Positions 40,568-49,350 of a stretch of DNA of 49,350 nucleotides are shown here, one piece after another. Within the stretch, counting starts at the first letter, position 1, and the number at the start of each line of letters is the position of its first letter. Origin of the DNA: Thiobacillus sp. 65-29 (GTDB lineage Bacteria > Pseudomonadota > Gammaproteobacteria > Burkholderiales > Thiobacillaceae); the NCBI GenBank assembly GCA_001899775.1, contig MKWN01000031.1, positions 1 through 49,350 on the forward strand, written 5' to 3'. The notes under the pieces were generated by a model. The model had not been told where the DNA came from. It saw only the letters and a list, made by a program, of their open reading frames with translations, and made no database searches. The position numbers and the translations under genes were made by a program.

Positions 40568-41059
40568 TCAGCGTCCGAGGCGACTGGCGACGCCGGCCTC
40601 CAGGTCGGCAGCGTGGCGGGGTGAAGCCACTGCGGCGATGACCTTGCGACACATCGGCAGCACGGCGTTGAAGCCCGCCATGTCGGTGACCTCGCTCATC
40701 TGCCGGTAAGCCGGTGACTTGGTCCCGACGAGACCGGCCATGAAGTCGAGCGCGTAACCACGCACGCAGGATATGTCGGCCGTCGCCGTGGTGGGTGCGG
40801 CCACGGGTGCGGCGCTTGTGGCCGATCGCTTGCTGCCCGTACCCCGCAACGCCTGGATGAAGCCATGCTGCAGCAGTTCGTTGAGCATGGCTTCCAGTTC
40901 GGCGCAGTGCGGCAGTTTCTTGCACAGATCGCCAAAGGAAATACTCTCGCTGCCCATGCTGAACAGGATGTGCCGCTGGCGCGGACGCAGCGTGTGACCG
41001 TTGTTGAAAATCTCTTCGTGTCCCTTGAGCGTGCGGGACAACTCCATCGTCATCTCCAT
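40568..41059 (-). CDS. Unknown protein with winged-helix-like N-terminus
   Basis: A 163-residue soluble protein I cannot assign to a named family. Residues ~20-75 (LRPRQRHILFSMGSESISFG, then LEAMLNELLQHGFIQAL) look like a winged-helix domain. An Ala/Thr-rich linker separates them from a C-terminal helical part containing MAGFNAVLPMCRKVIAAVA. AGGAGG lies 4 nt before the ATG at 41059, which decides the start. It is convergent with the TolC/adaptor operon and could be a regulator; that is a guess. Confidence 0.7.
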   Translation of the reverse strand: MEMTMELSRTLKGHEEIFNNGHTLRPRQRHILFSMGSESISFGDLCKKLPHCAELEAMLNELLQHGFIQALRGTGSKRSATSAAPVAAPTTATADISCVRGYALDFMAGLVGTKSPAYRQMSEVTDMAGFNAVLPMCRKVIAAVASPRHAADLEAGVASRLGR

Positions 41060-41279
41060 CGTCGCCTCCTAAGCGTCATTGTCGTACCGCAGGGGAGCCT
41101 GCTGCTGAAACAACGAGCAGGGAGCGTGCCAGTTGTGGCGCGCTATTGCGATGCTCCGCAATGGTAGATTTTAATGGGGGTGGTGCGCACGGATGGGTGC
41201 GTGCGCCCGCCCGGCATTGTCGAACTCTCGACGGGTTGCGGATACCCCGACAGGCGTCACGGGCGCCGGGCGCGCGGCC

Positions 41280-41693
41280 TCAGTCGTCGATGTCGTCGAT
41301 GACGTCGAACAGGATGCGCGTGCGCACGTTCATGATGGCGACGCTGGCACCGACGACGATGCGCACGTAGCCGTCCGGGAGCCGGCTCAGCTGGCGTTCC
41401 ACGTTGCCGGGCAGATAGCGCCAGTCCACGTCCGGCGGAAGCGGCTGATGCGTACGGAAACGCTTCGCATGTCCGGGCGGCAGCTTGCCTTTTTTTGCCA
41501 GGCCAGGGGGCAGGGCACGGTAGTCGACGCGATAGTAGTCGCGGATGATGCGGCGGTCGCTGTCGGTGAATACCACGCGCACGTCGACATCGCGGTCGTG
41601 TACGCGCACGTCGCCGTGATACGGGTAGGTTTCGCAGCCGGCCAGGCCCGCGAGCAGGCCTGCAGCAAGAAAAACGGACAGGCGTTTGCGCAT
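41280..41693 (-). CDS. CigR-like (RcnB-type) lipoprotein
   Basis: A 137-residue lipoprotein with lipobox LAGC (Cys20). The mature part has the short repeat pattern LPPGLAKKGKLPPGHAKRF and VDWRYLPGNVERQLSRLPDG, typical of CigR/RcnB-like periplasmic proteins, and ends in an acidic DVIDDIDD tail. In Salmonella CigR is an anti-virulence regulator encoded in a pathogenicity island; here only the fold is inferred. It follows the lytic transglycosylase gene by one base. Confidence 0.72.
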   Translation of the reverse strand: MRKRLSVFLAAGLLAGLAGCETYPYHGDVRVHDRDVDVRVVFTDSDRRIIRDYYRVDYRALPPGLAKKGKLPPGHAKRFRTHQPLPPDVDWRYLPGNVERQLSRLPDGYVRIVVGASVAIMNVRTRILFDVIDDIDD

Positions 41694-41694
41694 C

Positions 41695-42336
41695 TCAGCC
41701 CGGCGAGCGTGTGGCGACGCGGTTGTCCGCCGAGCGCGTGGCGGGCGTGTAGTCCCAGTGGCGCTTCCAGGCGCCGACGACCAGGTTGGGATATTCTGGG
41801 CGGCCGAGGCTGCCGTTGTAGCGGCCGAGCGCGCGGAACAGGTCGCCGCGCTCGATATCGATATAGTGGCGCAGGATCAGCGCGCCGTAGCGCAGGTTGG
41901 TGCGCAACTGGAACAGGTTGTGTTCGGAGCTGCCGATGACCTTGACCCAGAACGGCATTACCTGCGTATACCCGCGCGCGCCGACCGGCGACACGGCGTA
42001 CTTGCGGAAGCCGCTTTCGACCTGGATCAGGCCGAGCATGAGTTGCGGATCGACGCCTGCGCGCGAGGCTTCCCAGTGCAGGGTGGTGAGAAATTCAAGG
42101 CGCTCGGCCTCGTCCGGCATGCGCGGGGCGAGCCGGCGGGACATGTCCTTCAGCCAGGCGGCTTCGTCGGCGACGTTGCCGAACGCGGTGCGGGTGACCC
42201 CGGTGTCGGCCAGGCCACGCTGCAACGAAGCCCGTGCGCTGGCGGACAGGGCTTCCTCGCGCTGGGCACCGGCCAAGGCAGGCGGGGTCAGCGCCAGGGC
42301 GGCGAGCAGGAGGGCGATCGGTGTCGTCTTGGTCAT
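41695..42336 (-). CDS. Lytic transglycosylase (SLT domain)
   Basis: A 213-residue exported enzyme that cleaves peptidoglycan glycan strands, releasing 1,6-anhydro-muropeptides. Signal peptide cleavage is likely near ALA (residue 22). The SLT domain shows GLIQVESGFRKYAVSPVGAR with the catalytic Glu, then GYTQVMPFWVKVIG and LRYGALILRHYID, with ALGRYNGSLGRPEY. It begins one base before the proS stop region and is probably read with proS upstream. Confidence 0.9.
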   Translation of the reverse strand: MTKTTPIALLLAALALTPPALAGAQREEALSASARASLQRGLADTGVTRTAFGNVADEAAWLKDMSRRLAPRMPDEAERLEFLTTLHWEASRAGVDPQLMLGLIQVESGFRKYAVSPVGARGYTQVMPFWVKVIGSSEHNLFQLRTNLRYGALILRHYIDIERGDLFRALGRYNGSLGRPEYPNLVVGAWKRHWDYTPATRSADNRVATRSPG

Positions 42337-42337
42337 G

Positions 42338-44068
42338 TCAGTGTTTCAGCAATCCAGTCAGAAATTCCTTCGCTTCGGCAAGCGCGACGGCTTGCGCCTT
42401 GGCCGCCTTCCCGTCGGCGCTGTGGCGCGGCTGGTATTCGATCACGCCGTCCTTCAGGCCGCGCTCGCCCACGGTGATGCGGTGTGGAAGACCGATCAGC
42501 TCTGCATCGGCGAACATCACGCCGGGACGCTCGTCGCGGTCATCCAGCAGGACGTCGATGCCGGCGGCCGAAAGTTCAGCATACAACGTATCGGCGACAT
42601 TTCTAACCTCTTCGCTCTTGCCATAGCCGATCGCCACAATCACAAGCAAGAACGGTGCCATTGTCGTCGGCCAGATGATGCCTTTCTCATCGTGGTGTTG
42701 CTCGACGGCGGCGGCAACGATGCGTGATACGCCGATGCCGTAGCAGCCCATCTCCATGGTCCGCGCCTGGCCGGCCTCGTCCAGGTAGGTCGCGTTCATC
42801 GCCTGCGAATACTTGTTGCCGAGCTGGAACACGTGACCGACCTCGATGCCGCGGCACAGGGCCAGCGAACCCTTGCCGTCGGGGCTGGGATCGCCGGCGA
42901 CCACATTCCTGATATCGGCCACGACATCGGGTTCCTGCAGGTCGCGGCCGAAATTGACGCCGGCGAGGTGCAGTTTCGGCTTGTTCGCGCCGCACACGAA
43001 ATCGCTCATCGTGGCCACGCTGCGGTCGGCGATGACCTGGATCCTGCCGCGGTCGAGGCCGACCGGCCCGAGGAAGCCGGGCGGACAGTCGAAGGCGGCG
43101 CGGATCTCGGCCTCGTTGGCAAGGCGAAAGTCCGCCATGCCCTCCAGCTTGGCAAGCTTGACTTCGTTGAGCATGTGGTCGCCGCGCAGCAGCGCCACGA
43201 TCATCTTTTCACCTGCCATCACGGCGATGAGCTTGACGGTATTCGCGAGCGGAATGCCGAGCAGGGCGGCGACTTCCTCGCAGGTGGTCTGCTTCGGCGT
43301 GTCGACCTCGCGCATCGCCTCCCCTGGCGTGGCGCGCGGTGTCGCCGGGGCGAGCGCTTCGGCGAGTTCGACGTTGGCGGCGTAGCCGGAATCCGGGCAG
43401 TAGGCGATCAGGTCCTCGCCCGAATCGGCCAGCACGTGGAACTCGTGCGAGCCCGAGCCGCCGATGGCGCCGGTGTCGGCCGCCACCGCGCGGAAGGTGA
43501 GCCCGAGCCGGGTGAAGACGCGCGTATAGGCGTCGTACATCGTCTGGTAGGTCGCCACCAGGCTGTCGCGGTCGGCGTGGAAGGAATAGGCGTCCTTCAT
43601 CAGGAACTCGCGCGCGCGCATGACGCCGAAGCGTGGGCGGATTTCGTCGCGGAACTTGGTCTGGATCTGGTAGAAGTTCACCGGCAACTGGCGGTAGCTG
43701 CGGATCTCGCGGCGCGCGACGTCGGTGATGACTTCCTCGTGGGTGGGGCCGAAGCAGAAATCGCGCTGGTGGCGATCCTTGATCTTCAGCATCTGCGGAC
43801 CGAACACCGCCCAGCGACCGGATTCCTCCCACAGTTCGGCGGGCTGCACCGCCGGCATCAAAAGCTCGATCGCGCCGGCGCGGTTCATTTCCTCGCGCAC
43901 GATGGCTTCCACGCGGCGCAGCACCCTGAGGCCCAGCGGCATCCAGGTATAGAGTCCCGAGCCCAGGCGCTTGATGAGGCCGGCACGCAGCATGAGCTTG
44001 TGGCTGACGAGTTCGGCCTCGGACGGGGCTTCCTTGGTGGTGGAAATGAAAAAGCGGGTGGCGCGCAT
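42338..44068 (-). CDS. proS: Prolyl-tRNA synthetase
   Basis: Charges tRNA-Pro. The 576-residue bacterial-type class II enzyme has motif 1 ([20 protein letters not shown]), motif 2 ([20 protein letters not shown]), the inserted YbaK-like editing domain (~225-400), motif 3 ([20 protein letters not shown]) and a C-terminal anticodon-binding domain ([20 protein letters not shown]). ATG 44068 gives the standard MRATRFF start. It leads a minus-strand run with the transglycosylase and CigR-like genes. Confidence 0.96.
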   Translation of the reverse strand: MRATRFFISTTKEAPSEAELVSHKLMLRAGLIKRLGSGLYTWMPLGLRVLRRVEAIVREEMNRAGAIELLMPAVQPAELWEESGRWAVFGPQMLKIKDRHQRDFCFGPTHEEVITDVARREIRSYRQLPVNFYQIQTKFRDEIRPRFGVMRAREFLMKDAYSFHADRDSLVATYQTMYDAYTRVFTRLGLTFRAVAADTGAIGGSGSHEFHVLADSGEDLIAYCPDSGYAANVELAEALAPATPRATPGEAMREVDTPKQTTCEEVAALLGIPLANTVKLIAVMAGEKMIVALLRGDHMLNEVKLAKLEGMADFRLANEAEIRAAFDCPPGFLGPVGLDRGRIQVIADRSVATMSDFVCGANKPKLHLAGVNFGRDLQEPDVVADIRNVVAGDPSPDGKGSLALCRGIEVGHVFQLGNKYSQAMNATYLDEAGQARTMEMGCYGIGVSRIVAAAVEQHHDEKGIIWPTTMAPFLLVIVAIGYGKSEEVRNVADTLYAELSAAGIDVLLDDRDERPGVMFADAELIGLPHRITVGERGLKDGVIEYQPRHSADGKAAKAQAVALAEAKEFLTGLLKH

Positions 44069-44146
44069 GGTTGCAGAGCGAAGGCAAAACAATCATTTTA
44101 ACGTGTGGGCGGATAATCCTTCCTTCCGAATCGAGATGGAACTGCA

Positions 44147-44917
44147 ATGCGCTTGAAGCTGGGTAAACGCCGGGCCGACGACGGCGGGCTGGAAATCGTC
44201 GATGAGCGCGGACTGCGCACGCTGCATCTGGGGAGCCAGGCGATCCAGAGCCGCATGCGCATTTCCCGGCCGTGGGATCTGGAGCTTGCCTATACCCGCG
44301 CCATGATGGGATTTCTGCTGTTCAAGCCGGCCCCGCGCGACGTGCTGATGATCGGCCTGGGAGGCGGCTCGCTCGCCAAGTTCATCCGCCGCCAGCGTCC
44401 GCAGACCCGCATCACCGCGGTCGAACTCGATCCGCGCGTGATCGCCGCGGCGCGCAGCCATTTCGAGCTGCCGCCGGACGATGCCACCCTTGCCGTGGTC
44501 GAGGGCGACGGCGCGCTGTACGTGCGCCAGCACCCGGACAGTGCCGATGTCATCCTGCTCGATGGCTTCGACGCCGGCAACCAGGTCGAGGCGCTGGCGA
44601 CGCAGACCTTCTACGCGGCCTGCCGGCGCGCGCTGCGTCCGGGCGGCGTGCTGGTGGTCAACCTGTGGGGACGCGACCGCGATTTTGCCGAATACTTCGC
44701 GCGGCTGACGCGCGCCTTCGACGGCGAGACCGGCTGGCTGTCGGTGCAGAACAAGACCAATGTCATCGTGTTCGGCTTCACCGAGCCGGGCGCGCCGCAG
44801 CGGCTGGCCGCCGCGCAGCCGCAACTGGCCGGACTGAGCACGCGCTGGGGGCTGGATTTGCGCGGCTTCGCGCGGGACTTCCAGTGGGCGGAGGGGGTGG
44901 CGCCGCTGTTGGCGTGA
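44147..44917 (+). CDS. Spermidine-synthase-like methyltransferase-fold protein
   Basis: A 256-residue Rossmann-fold protein of the polyamine aminopropyltransferase family. It has DVLMIGLGGGSLAKFIRR, the acidic turn ITAVELDPRVIAAARSHF, EGDGALYVRQHPDSADVILL and VLVVNLWGRD. The family's N-terminal beta domain is short here, and the catalytic DAxD/E pattern appears as LLDGFDAG, so a true spermidine synthase role is uncertain. It is divergent from proS; the following 184 bp have no gene. Confidence 0.83.
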   Translation: MRLKLGKRRADDGGLEIVDERGLRTLHLGSQAIQSRMRISRPWDLELAYTRAMMGFLLFKPAPRDVLMIGLGGGSLAKFIRRQRPQTRITAVELDPRVIAAARSHFELPPDDATLAVVEGDGALYVRQHPDSADVILLDGFDAGNQVEALATQTFYAACRRALRPGGVLVVNLWGRDRDFAEYFARLTRAFDGETGWLSVQNKTNVIVFGFTEPGAPQRLAAAQPQLAGLSTRWGLDLRGFARDFQWAEGVAPLLA

Positions 44918-45101
44918 TGCGCCGGCCTTCAGTTTTCGTGGAATTTTCCGCTGAAACAACAACGCCCCGACGGCCACCGGGCTCTGGGCGAAAAATCAAT
45001 CAAAACAAGGGTTAATGGAGATTTCAGGGCGCGGGCGGGTTTGCAATTCGCGGTGGGTGTGAAAGAATGAAGCCAATTGGACTTTATTGACGGTGGCGGC
45101 C

Positions 45102-45653
45102 ATGATCGACCGAGAAGGGTACCGCCCGAACGTAGGCATCATCCTGTGCAACACGCGCAACCAGGTGTTCTGGGGCAAGCGCGTCAACCAGCATGCCTGG
45201 CAGTTCCCCCAGGGCGGCATCCAGTCCGGGGAAACGCCGGAGCAGGCCATGTTCCGGGAATTGCAGGAAGAAGTCGGGCTCCTGCCCGAGCACGTGCGCA
45301 TCCTCGGACGCACGCGCGAGTGGCTGCGCTACGACGTGCCCGCGCACTGGACGCGGCGCGACAACCGCGGGCTGTACCGGGGGCAGAAGCAGATCTGGTT
45401 CCTGCTGCGGTTGACCGGACGCGATTGCGACGTCTCGCTGCGCGCCAGCGGACACCCGGAATTCGACGCCTGGCGCTGGAACGAGTACTGGGTGCCGATG
45501 GACGCGGTGGTCGATTTCAAGCGCGAGGTGTATCGCCTGGCGCTGGAGGAACTCGAGCGCTATCTCCACAAGGACGTGCGCTACCTGCGCCAGCGGGCGA
45601 TCCGCATGTGCGACCAGCGCAACGCGCCGCACCGGCTGGCCTCGAAGCCCTGA
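45102..45653 (+). CDS. rppH: RNA pyrophosphohydrolase
   Basis: RppH converts 5'-triphosphorylated mRNA to the monophosphate, starting RNase E-dependent decay. The 183-residue protein begins [17 protein letters not shown] and carries an intact Nudix box from [20 protein letters not shown] through VGL (38-60). The ATG at 45102 matches the family start; an in-frame TTG five codons earlier is less likely. Downstream is a small unknown gene, 18 bp away. Confidence 0.95.
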   Translation: MIDREGYRPNVGIILCNTRNQVFWGKRVNQHAWQFPQGGIQSGETPEQAMFRELQEEVGLLPEHVRILGRTREWLRYDVPAHWTRRDNRGLYRGQKQIWFLLRLTGRDCDVSLRASGHPEFDAWRWNEYWVPMDAVVDFKREVYRLALEELERYLHKDVRYLRQRAIRMCDQRNAPHRLASKP

Positions 45654-45671
45654 GGCGAAGGGAAGGGGGCG

Positions 45672-46025
45672 ATGAGAGTCCGCCTGTACGCCTCGAATTC
45701 ACTCACGGCTGGCGTGGCGCCCGGCCTGCCGCTGTGGCAGGTGGCGCCGACCCGCGACAGCAGCGGGCGCAGACTGACCGACTTCATGATGCTGATCCCG
45801 CGCCTGCGCAACCGGAGCGCCAGCGAGATCGAGCGTGCCTCGCTTGATATCCAGGCCGTTCTCGCCCTGCATCAGGACGTGGTGTTCGCCGATCTCAACC
45901 TGCGTCTGAACCTGCTGTGGGTTTCGCTGCGGCCCCGCCAGGGCGCGATCGGCGAGCTCGCGGCCGCCATCCGTCTGCGCGTGCCGGAAGCCGTGCTGGT
46001 CGCGCATCACAATCCGTTTCTGTAA
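45672..46025 (+). CDS. Conserved small protein of unknown function
   Basis: A 117-residue soluble protein with no signal peptide or recognised domain. It starts MRVRLYASNSLTAGVAPGLP and has a Ser/Arg-rich LRNRSASEIERASLDIQAVL helix, a VVFADLNLRLNLLWVSLRP strand pair and a C-terminal VLVAHHNPFL. GAAGGGAAGGGGG upstream provides a ribosome-binding site. It sits 18 bp after rppH and is probably co-transcribed. Confidence 0.7.
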   Translation: MRVRLYASNSLTAGVAPGLPLWQVAPTRDSSGRRLTDFMMLIPRLRNRSASEIERASLDIQAVLALHQDVVFADLNLRLNLLWVSLRPRQGAIGELAAAIRLRVPEAVLVAHHNPFL

Positions 46026-46067
46026 CACACGGCGGGCCGGGCCCGCCGGAGTAACTGGAGAAATTCC

Positions 46068-46946
46068 ATGATCCCGCCCTTCCTGCGTGTCGCCGTCGTG
46101 GCGCTGTCATGTGTTCCGCTGCTGTCCCTTGCGAACGGCACGGCCCCCGCGGCCGCAGCCGTCGCGGTGCCACCTGCGGCCGCGGTACCGGTCCCCGCCG
46201 CCGATGCGGCGCCCGTCCCGGAGGCGACGCCCCCGATTCCGGCACCGGTCGTGCCCTCGGTGGCGAGCCCGGCCGCGGCGTCCGCTGTACCAACTCCGCC
46301 GGCGCCGGTCCAGGCGGGCGCGGTGCCGGCGATGCCTTTCCCCGTCGGCGTGCCATCCGTGGCGCCTGCGGGCCGGATGCCGTGGGTGCCTGTGTACACG
46401 GTGCCGGTCTGGCCCGCGCACTGGCCGTTGCCCGTGCCGGTCCAGCCGGGCACCGTGCCCGGCGGCGTGGCCTACGTGCTGATGTGGGTGCCGGTGCCCC
46501 TGGGCAGCGCGGCGATGCCGGCCGCCGAGACCGCGCCGGCGCCCTCCGCTGCGCTGCCTTCGGTGGGCGACGTCGCGCAGAGCCCCGCACCCGCCGCATC
46601 CACGCCGCCGTCGCCCGCCGAACCGGCGGACGCGCCGGCGCCAGCCCTGACCGTCGCTGCCCCTCCTGCACCTGCCGCGGCGAGTGCGCCCGCTGCGGCG
46701 AATTCGGCACCGCTCGCGACGGCGGCAGGCGTGGGGGCACGGCCGGCGGCCCGACCTGCAGCGGTCGACTACGGGCCGGTTGCGCCGACGCCGGTGGTGT
46801 ACCTGCTTCGGCGGGCCCGCCCCCCGGCGCGGGCCGCCGCACCCGCGCGGGCGCCTGCCGGCGCGGCGGCGCCGGTGGCGAAGACCCGTCCGGCGCCGAA
46901 GCGGCGGTTGTGCTGGAGTGACGGCGTCGTCGCACCCTGTCGCTGA
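46068..46946 (+). CDS. Exported proline/alanine-rich low-complexity protein
   Basis: A 292-residue protein with a signal peptide (FLRVAVVALSCVPLLSLANG) and a mature part dominated by Ala, Pro and Val, broken by a Trp/Pro/Val-rich block (MPWVPVYTVPVWPAHWPLPV, ~105-140) and a short C-terminal RRLCWSDGVVAPCR with two Cys. CTGGAGAA lies 5 nt before the ATG. Because the composition is extreme, coding depends mainly on the signal peptide, ribosome-binding site and conserved-looking ends. Function unknown; it is probably an envelope protein. Confidence 0.6.
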   Translation: MIPPFLRVAVVALSCVPLLSLANGTAPAAAAVAVPPAAAVPVPAADAAPVPEATPPIPAPVVPSVASPAAASAVPTPPAPVQAGAVPAMPFPVGVPSVAPAGRMPWVPVYTVPVWPAHWPLPVPVQPGTVPGGVAYVLMWVPVPLGSAAMPAAETAPAPSAALPSVGDVAQSPAPAASTPPSPAEPADAPAPALTVAAPPAPAAASAPAAANSAPLATAAGVGARPAARPAAVDYGPVAPTPVVYLLRRARPPARAAAPARAPAGAAAPVAKTRPAPKRRLCWSDGVVAPCR

Positions 46947-47028
46947 GCGCGCCCCGTACACGCCAAAGCCCTGCCGACGGCATGGAAAACCGCGTAAAAT
47001 CTGGGGCTTAGCTGGTCCGGACTGACAG

Positions 47029-47049
47029 AATTCGGTAAAATACTGAATT
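47029..47049. promoter_or_regulatory. Near-perfect palindrome upstream of mrp
   Basis: AATTCGGTA (47029-47037) and TACTGAATT (47041-47049) form an inverted repeat with one mismatch, separated by AAA. It includes a TAAAAT box (47036-47041) and lies about 35 nt before the mrp ATG; a second TAAAAT is at 46995-47000. It could be an operator over a promoter. The binding protein is unknown; an Fe-S regulator would suit the target gene but no consensus was confirmed. Confidence 0.45.
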
Positions 47050-47083
47050 GTTGTTGAACCCTACCTCTACCGCTGGAGCAAAC

Positions 47084-48172
47084 ATGGCCGTTTCCGAACT
47101 TCAGGTGCAGACCGCATTGAAAACCCTGGTCGATCCCAACACGCACAAGGATTACGTTGCGACCAAATCCGCCCGCAACATCAAGATCGATGGCGGTGCC
47201 GTCTCGGTCGACATCCTGCTGTCCTATCCGGCGCAGAGCCAGATTGCCACCATCAAGCAACAGGTCGAGGATGCGCTGAAGGGCATCGAGGGTGTCACCA
47301 GCGCCACGGCCAACGTCGATTTCAAGATCGTCTCGCACAGCGTGCAGCGTGGCGTGAAGCTCATCCCGAACGTCAAGAACATCATCGCCGTGGCCTCCGG
47401 CAAGGGCGGCGTCGGCAAGTCGACCACCGCGGTCAACCTCGCGCTGGCGCTGGCCGCCGAAGGCGCGAAGGTCGGCATGCTCGACGCCGACATCTACGGC
47501 CCGTCGCAGCCGACCATGCTCGGCATCACCGACAAGCCCGAATCGACGGACGGCAAGAACCTCGAACCGCTCGTCGGCCACGGCATCCAGGCCATGTCGA
47601 TCGGCTTCCTGATCGACGTCGAGACGCCCATGGTGTGGCGCGGCCCGATGGTCACCCAGGCGCTGGAGCAACTGCTGAACAACACCAACTGGAAGGATCT
47701 CGACTATCTCGTGGTCGACCTGCCGCCGGGTACCGGCGACATCCAGCTGACGCTGGCGCAGCGCGTGCCGGTGACCGGCGCGGTGATCGTCACCACACCG
47801 CAGGACATCGCGCTGATCGACGCCCGCAAGGGCCTGAAGATGTTCGAGAAAGTGGGCATCCCCATTATCGGCGTGGTGGAGAACATGAGCCTGCACATCT
47901 GCTCGAACTGCGGCCACGAGGAGCGCATCTTCGGCGAAGGCGGCGGAGAGCGCATGTGCAAGGACTACAACGTCGAGTTCCTCGGCGCCCTGCCGCTCGA
48001 CGGCAGCATCCGCCACGACACCGACTCCGGCAAGCCCTCGGTGGTGTCCGATCCGAACGGCCGCGTCACCGACATCTACAAGCAGATCGCGCGCCGCGTG
48101 GCGGTGAAGATCGGCGAGAGCGCGGTGGACCACTCCTCCAAGTTCCCCAGCATCGTCATTTCCAACACCTGA
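47084..48172 (+). CDS. apbC: Iron-sulfur cluster carrier protein Mrp/ApbC
   Basis: Mrp/ApbC is a P-loop ATPase that carries [4Fe-4S] clusters to apoproteins. The 362-residue protein has an N-terminal DUF59/MIP18-like domain (1-85), deviant Walker A ASGKGGVGKS (104-113), MLDADIYGPSQPTMLG, VVDLPPGTGDIQLTLAQRVP and the cluster-binding ICSNCG. GGAG lies upstream of the ATG at 47084. The gene stands alone, with a repeat after it and a palindromic promoter region before it. Confidence 0.94.
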   Translation: MAVSELQVQTALKTLVDPNTHKDYVATKSARNIKIDGGAVSVDILLSYPAQSQIATIKQQVEDALKGIEGVTSATANVDFKIVSHSVQRGVKLIPNVKNIIAVASGKGGVGKSTTAVNLALALAAEGAKVGMLDADIYGPSQPTMLGITDKPESTDGKNLEPLVGHGIQAMSIGFLIDVETPMVWRGPMVTQALEQLLNNTNWKDLDYLVVDLPPGTGDIQLTLAQRVPVTGAVIVTTPQDIALIDARKGLKMFEKVGIPIIGVVENMSLHICSNCGHEERIFGEGGGERMCKDYNVEFLGALPLDGSIRHDTDSGKPSVVSDPNGRVTDIYKQIARRVAVKIGESAVDHSSKFPSIVISNT

Positions 48173-48180
48173 CGGGGTCG

Positions 48181-48273
48181 GGGATCAGGGATCAGGGATC
48201 AGGGTTCGGGACCTGTGATTGTCAGGCGGGTTTGGCGTAGAATCCGCTGATTCCTGATCCCTGATTCCTGACC
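48181..48273. repeat. GGGATCA iterons with inverted counterpart before dcd
   Basis: Three tandem copies of the 7-mer unit in GGGATCAGGGATCAGGGATC (48181-48200) face the complementary series TGATTCCTGATCCCTGATTC (48248-48267) across about 45 bp. The pair could form a hairpin. A TAGAAT box at 48238-48243 lies inside the loop and may be the dcd -10 element. The block resembles dispersed intergenic repeats. Confidence 0.6.
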
Positions 48274-48276
48274 AGC

Positions 48277-48843
<567 letters not shown>

Positions 48844-48962
48844 GGCGGAAGCATCCGCCTGCCGATTCGTGCCATCTGGCGCCTTGTTCAGGCTTCTTCT
48901 GGCAAACTTGCGCGGCTGCGGGCTTGCGGTCCGCTTTCACGATCTGCGATGGAGACCATTCC

Positions 48963-49350
48963 ATGAATTTGCGTAAGCTGGTGGTGCGCCTCGGGGGCGC
49001 GATGATGCTGGCGACGATGTTCGCGTTGGCGGCCTGCAACGGCCGCGTCCGCGGCGGCGGCGAGACCGTGGCCAACGTGCCGCACCAGTACGACATGACG
49101 ATCGGCGTCTACAAGGACCACCAGTTCATGCTGGGTGGAGCGGTACTTTCGGCCCCGGACCTGGAGGCGCACTTCCGCTACCTGCAGGACCAGAAGCAGT
49201 TGCCCAAGACGGTGCTGATGCAGGACACCGACTCCGCCAAGATCAACAATGCGGCGCTGGAGGAGTTCGCCAGCCTGCAGTTGACCTTCCACTTCACCGG
49301 TTACGTGATGCACAAGGGCAAGCTGACCCTGTTGAGCGCGGTAGCGGCCC
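48963..49350 (+). CDS. Lipoprotein of unknown function (3' end outside window)
   Basis: A frame with no stop begins at ATG 48963 behind GGAGA and runs at least 129 codons to the window edge. It has a lipoprotein signal (MMLATMFALAAC, Cys25), a Gly/Arg-rich spacer, then QYDMTIGVYKDHQFMLGGAV and LEAHFRYLQDQKQLPKTVLM. No family is recognised. The hydrophobic and charged pattern looks like a folded periplasmic domain. Confidence 0.78.
   Translation, partial: MNLRKLVVRLGGAMMLATMFALAACNGRVRGGGETVANVPHQYDMTIGVYKDHQFMLGGAVLSAPDLEAHFRYLQDQKQLPKTVLMQDTDSAKINNAALEEFASLQLTFHFTGYVMHKGKLTLLSAVAA

Noticed and set aside
44918-45101. Terminator or small RNA between the spermidine-synthase-like gene and rppH
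   Set aside because: Only weak GC pairing without a T tract is visible; not enough to call a feature.
46769-48133. 454-codon minus-strand frame opposite mrp
   Set aside because: Shadow of mrp, whose P-loop and cluster motifs are intact on the plus strand.

Overview
The window is a high-GC, gene-dense stretch of bacterial chromosome. Gene content and order point to a betaproteobacterium, most likely of the Rhodocyclales/Zoogloeaceae type. The clues are birA-coaX-SPOR next to an rRNA operon end, ubiC-ubiA, the block yicC-gmk-rpoZ-spoT-ridA-recG, a Ser/Thr kinase-PP2C pair beside rph-rdgB-hemW, and rppH near proS. Frequent TAAAAT -10 boxes fit the same group. The genus is an inference; no 16S rRNA is present. 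Only the 3' end of a 5S rRNA and its terminator lie at the left edge.

Layout. 1-135: 5S end and terminator. 171-2556: birA, coaX and a SPOR protein, joined by 4-bp overlaps. 2572-4004 (minus): ubiC-ubiA, the first two steps of ubiquinone synthesis. 4097-7728: a complete TRAP transporter with a TatT-like lipoprotein (the TPAT type known from Treponema). 7717-14102 (minus): yicC, gmk, rpoZ, spoT, ridA, recG. 14207-18722: kinase, PP2C phosphatase, rph, rdgB, hemW. 18879-20709: a fused monoheme cytochrome/outer-membrane barrel resembling Cyc2, plus a periplasmic PEGA-SHOCT protein. 20724-23178: a U32 peptidase-family (TrhP-like) gene converging on a di-heme peroxidase. 23343-26718: tightly packed dienelactone hydrolase, divergent FolE, ICMT-like methyltransferase, metallo-beta-lactamase lipoprotein and a small unknown. 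26733-29081: tatD and a BI-1 protein (minus), marC (plus). 29183-32261: gnd-zwf-pgl, the oxidative pentose phosphate branch as one overlapping operon.

32262-34045 is the accessory patch. It has two palindromic elements (one MITE-like with 17-bp perfect terminal inverted repeats), a FitAB/VapBC-type toxin-antitoxin pair with a clear promoter and an 18-bp perfect operator palindrome, a 27-bp direct repeat on either side of that module, and a second, diverged 3' fragment of pgl. Housekeeping content then resumes: yqjD-E-K (minus), ylqF/rbgA and fumC (minus), two thioredoxin-fold proteins, a TolC-like protein and a very short HlyD-like adaptor (plus), an unknown regulator-like protein, a CigR-like lipoprotein, a lytic transglycosylase and proS (minus), then a spermidine-synthase-like protein, rppH, an unknown, a Pro/Ala-rich secreted protein, mrp/apbC, dcd and a lipoprotein cut by the window end (plus).

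Most of the window is ordinary core metabolism and RNA/DNA maintenance. The best candidates for unusual biology are the Cyc2-like cytochrome-porin with its overlapping PEGA-SHOCT partner, the pgl-flanked toxin-antitoxin insertion, the TolC/mini-adaptor/thioredoxin cluster that lacks a pump gene, and the TPAT transporter. All functions are read from motifs and context; no database search was run.
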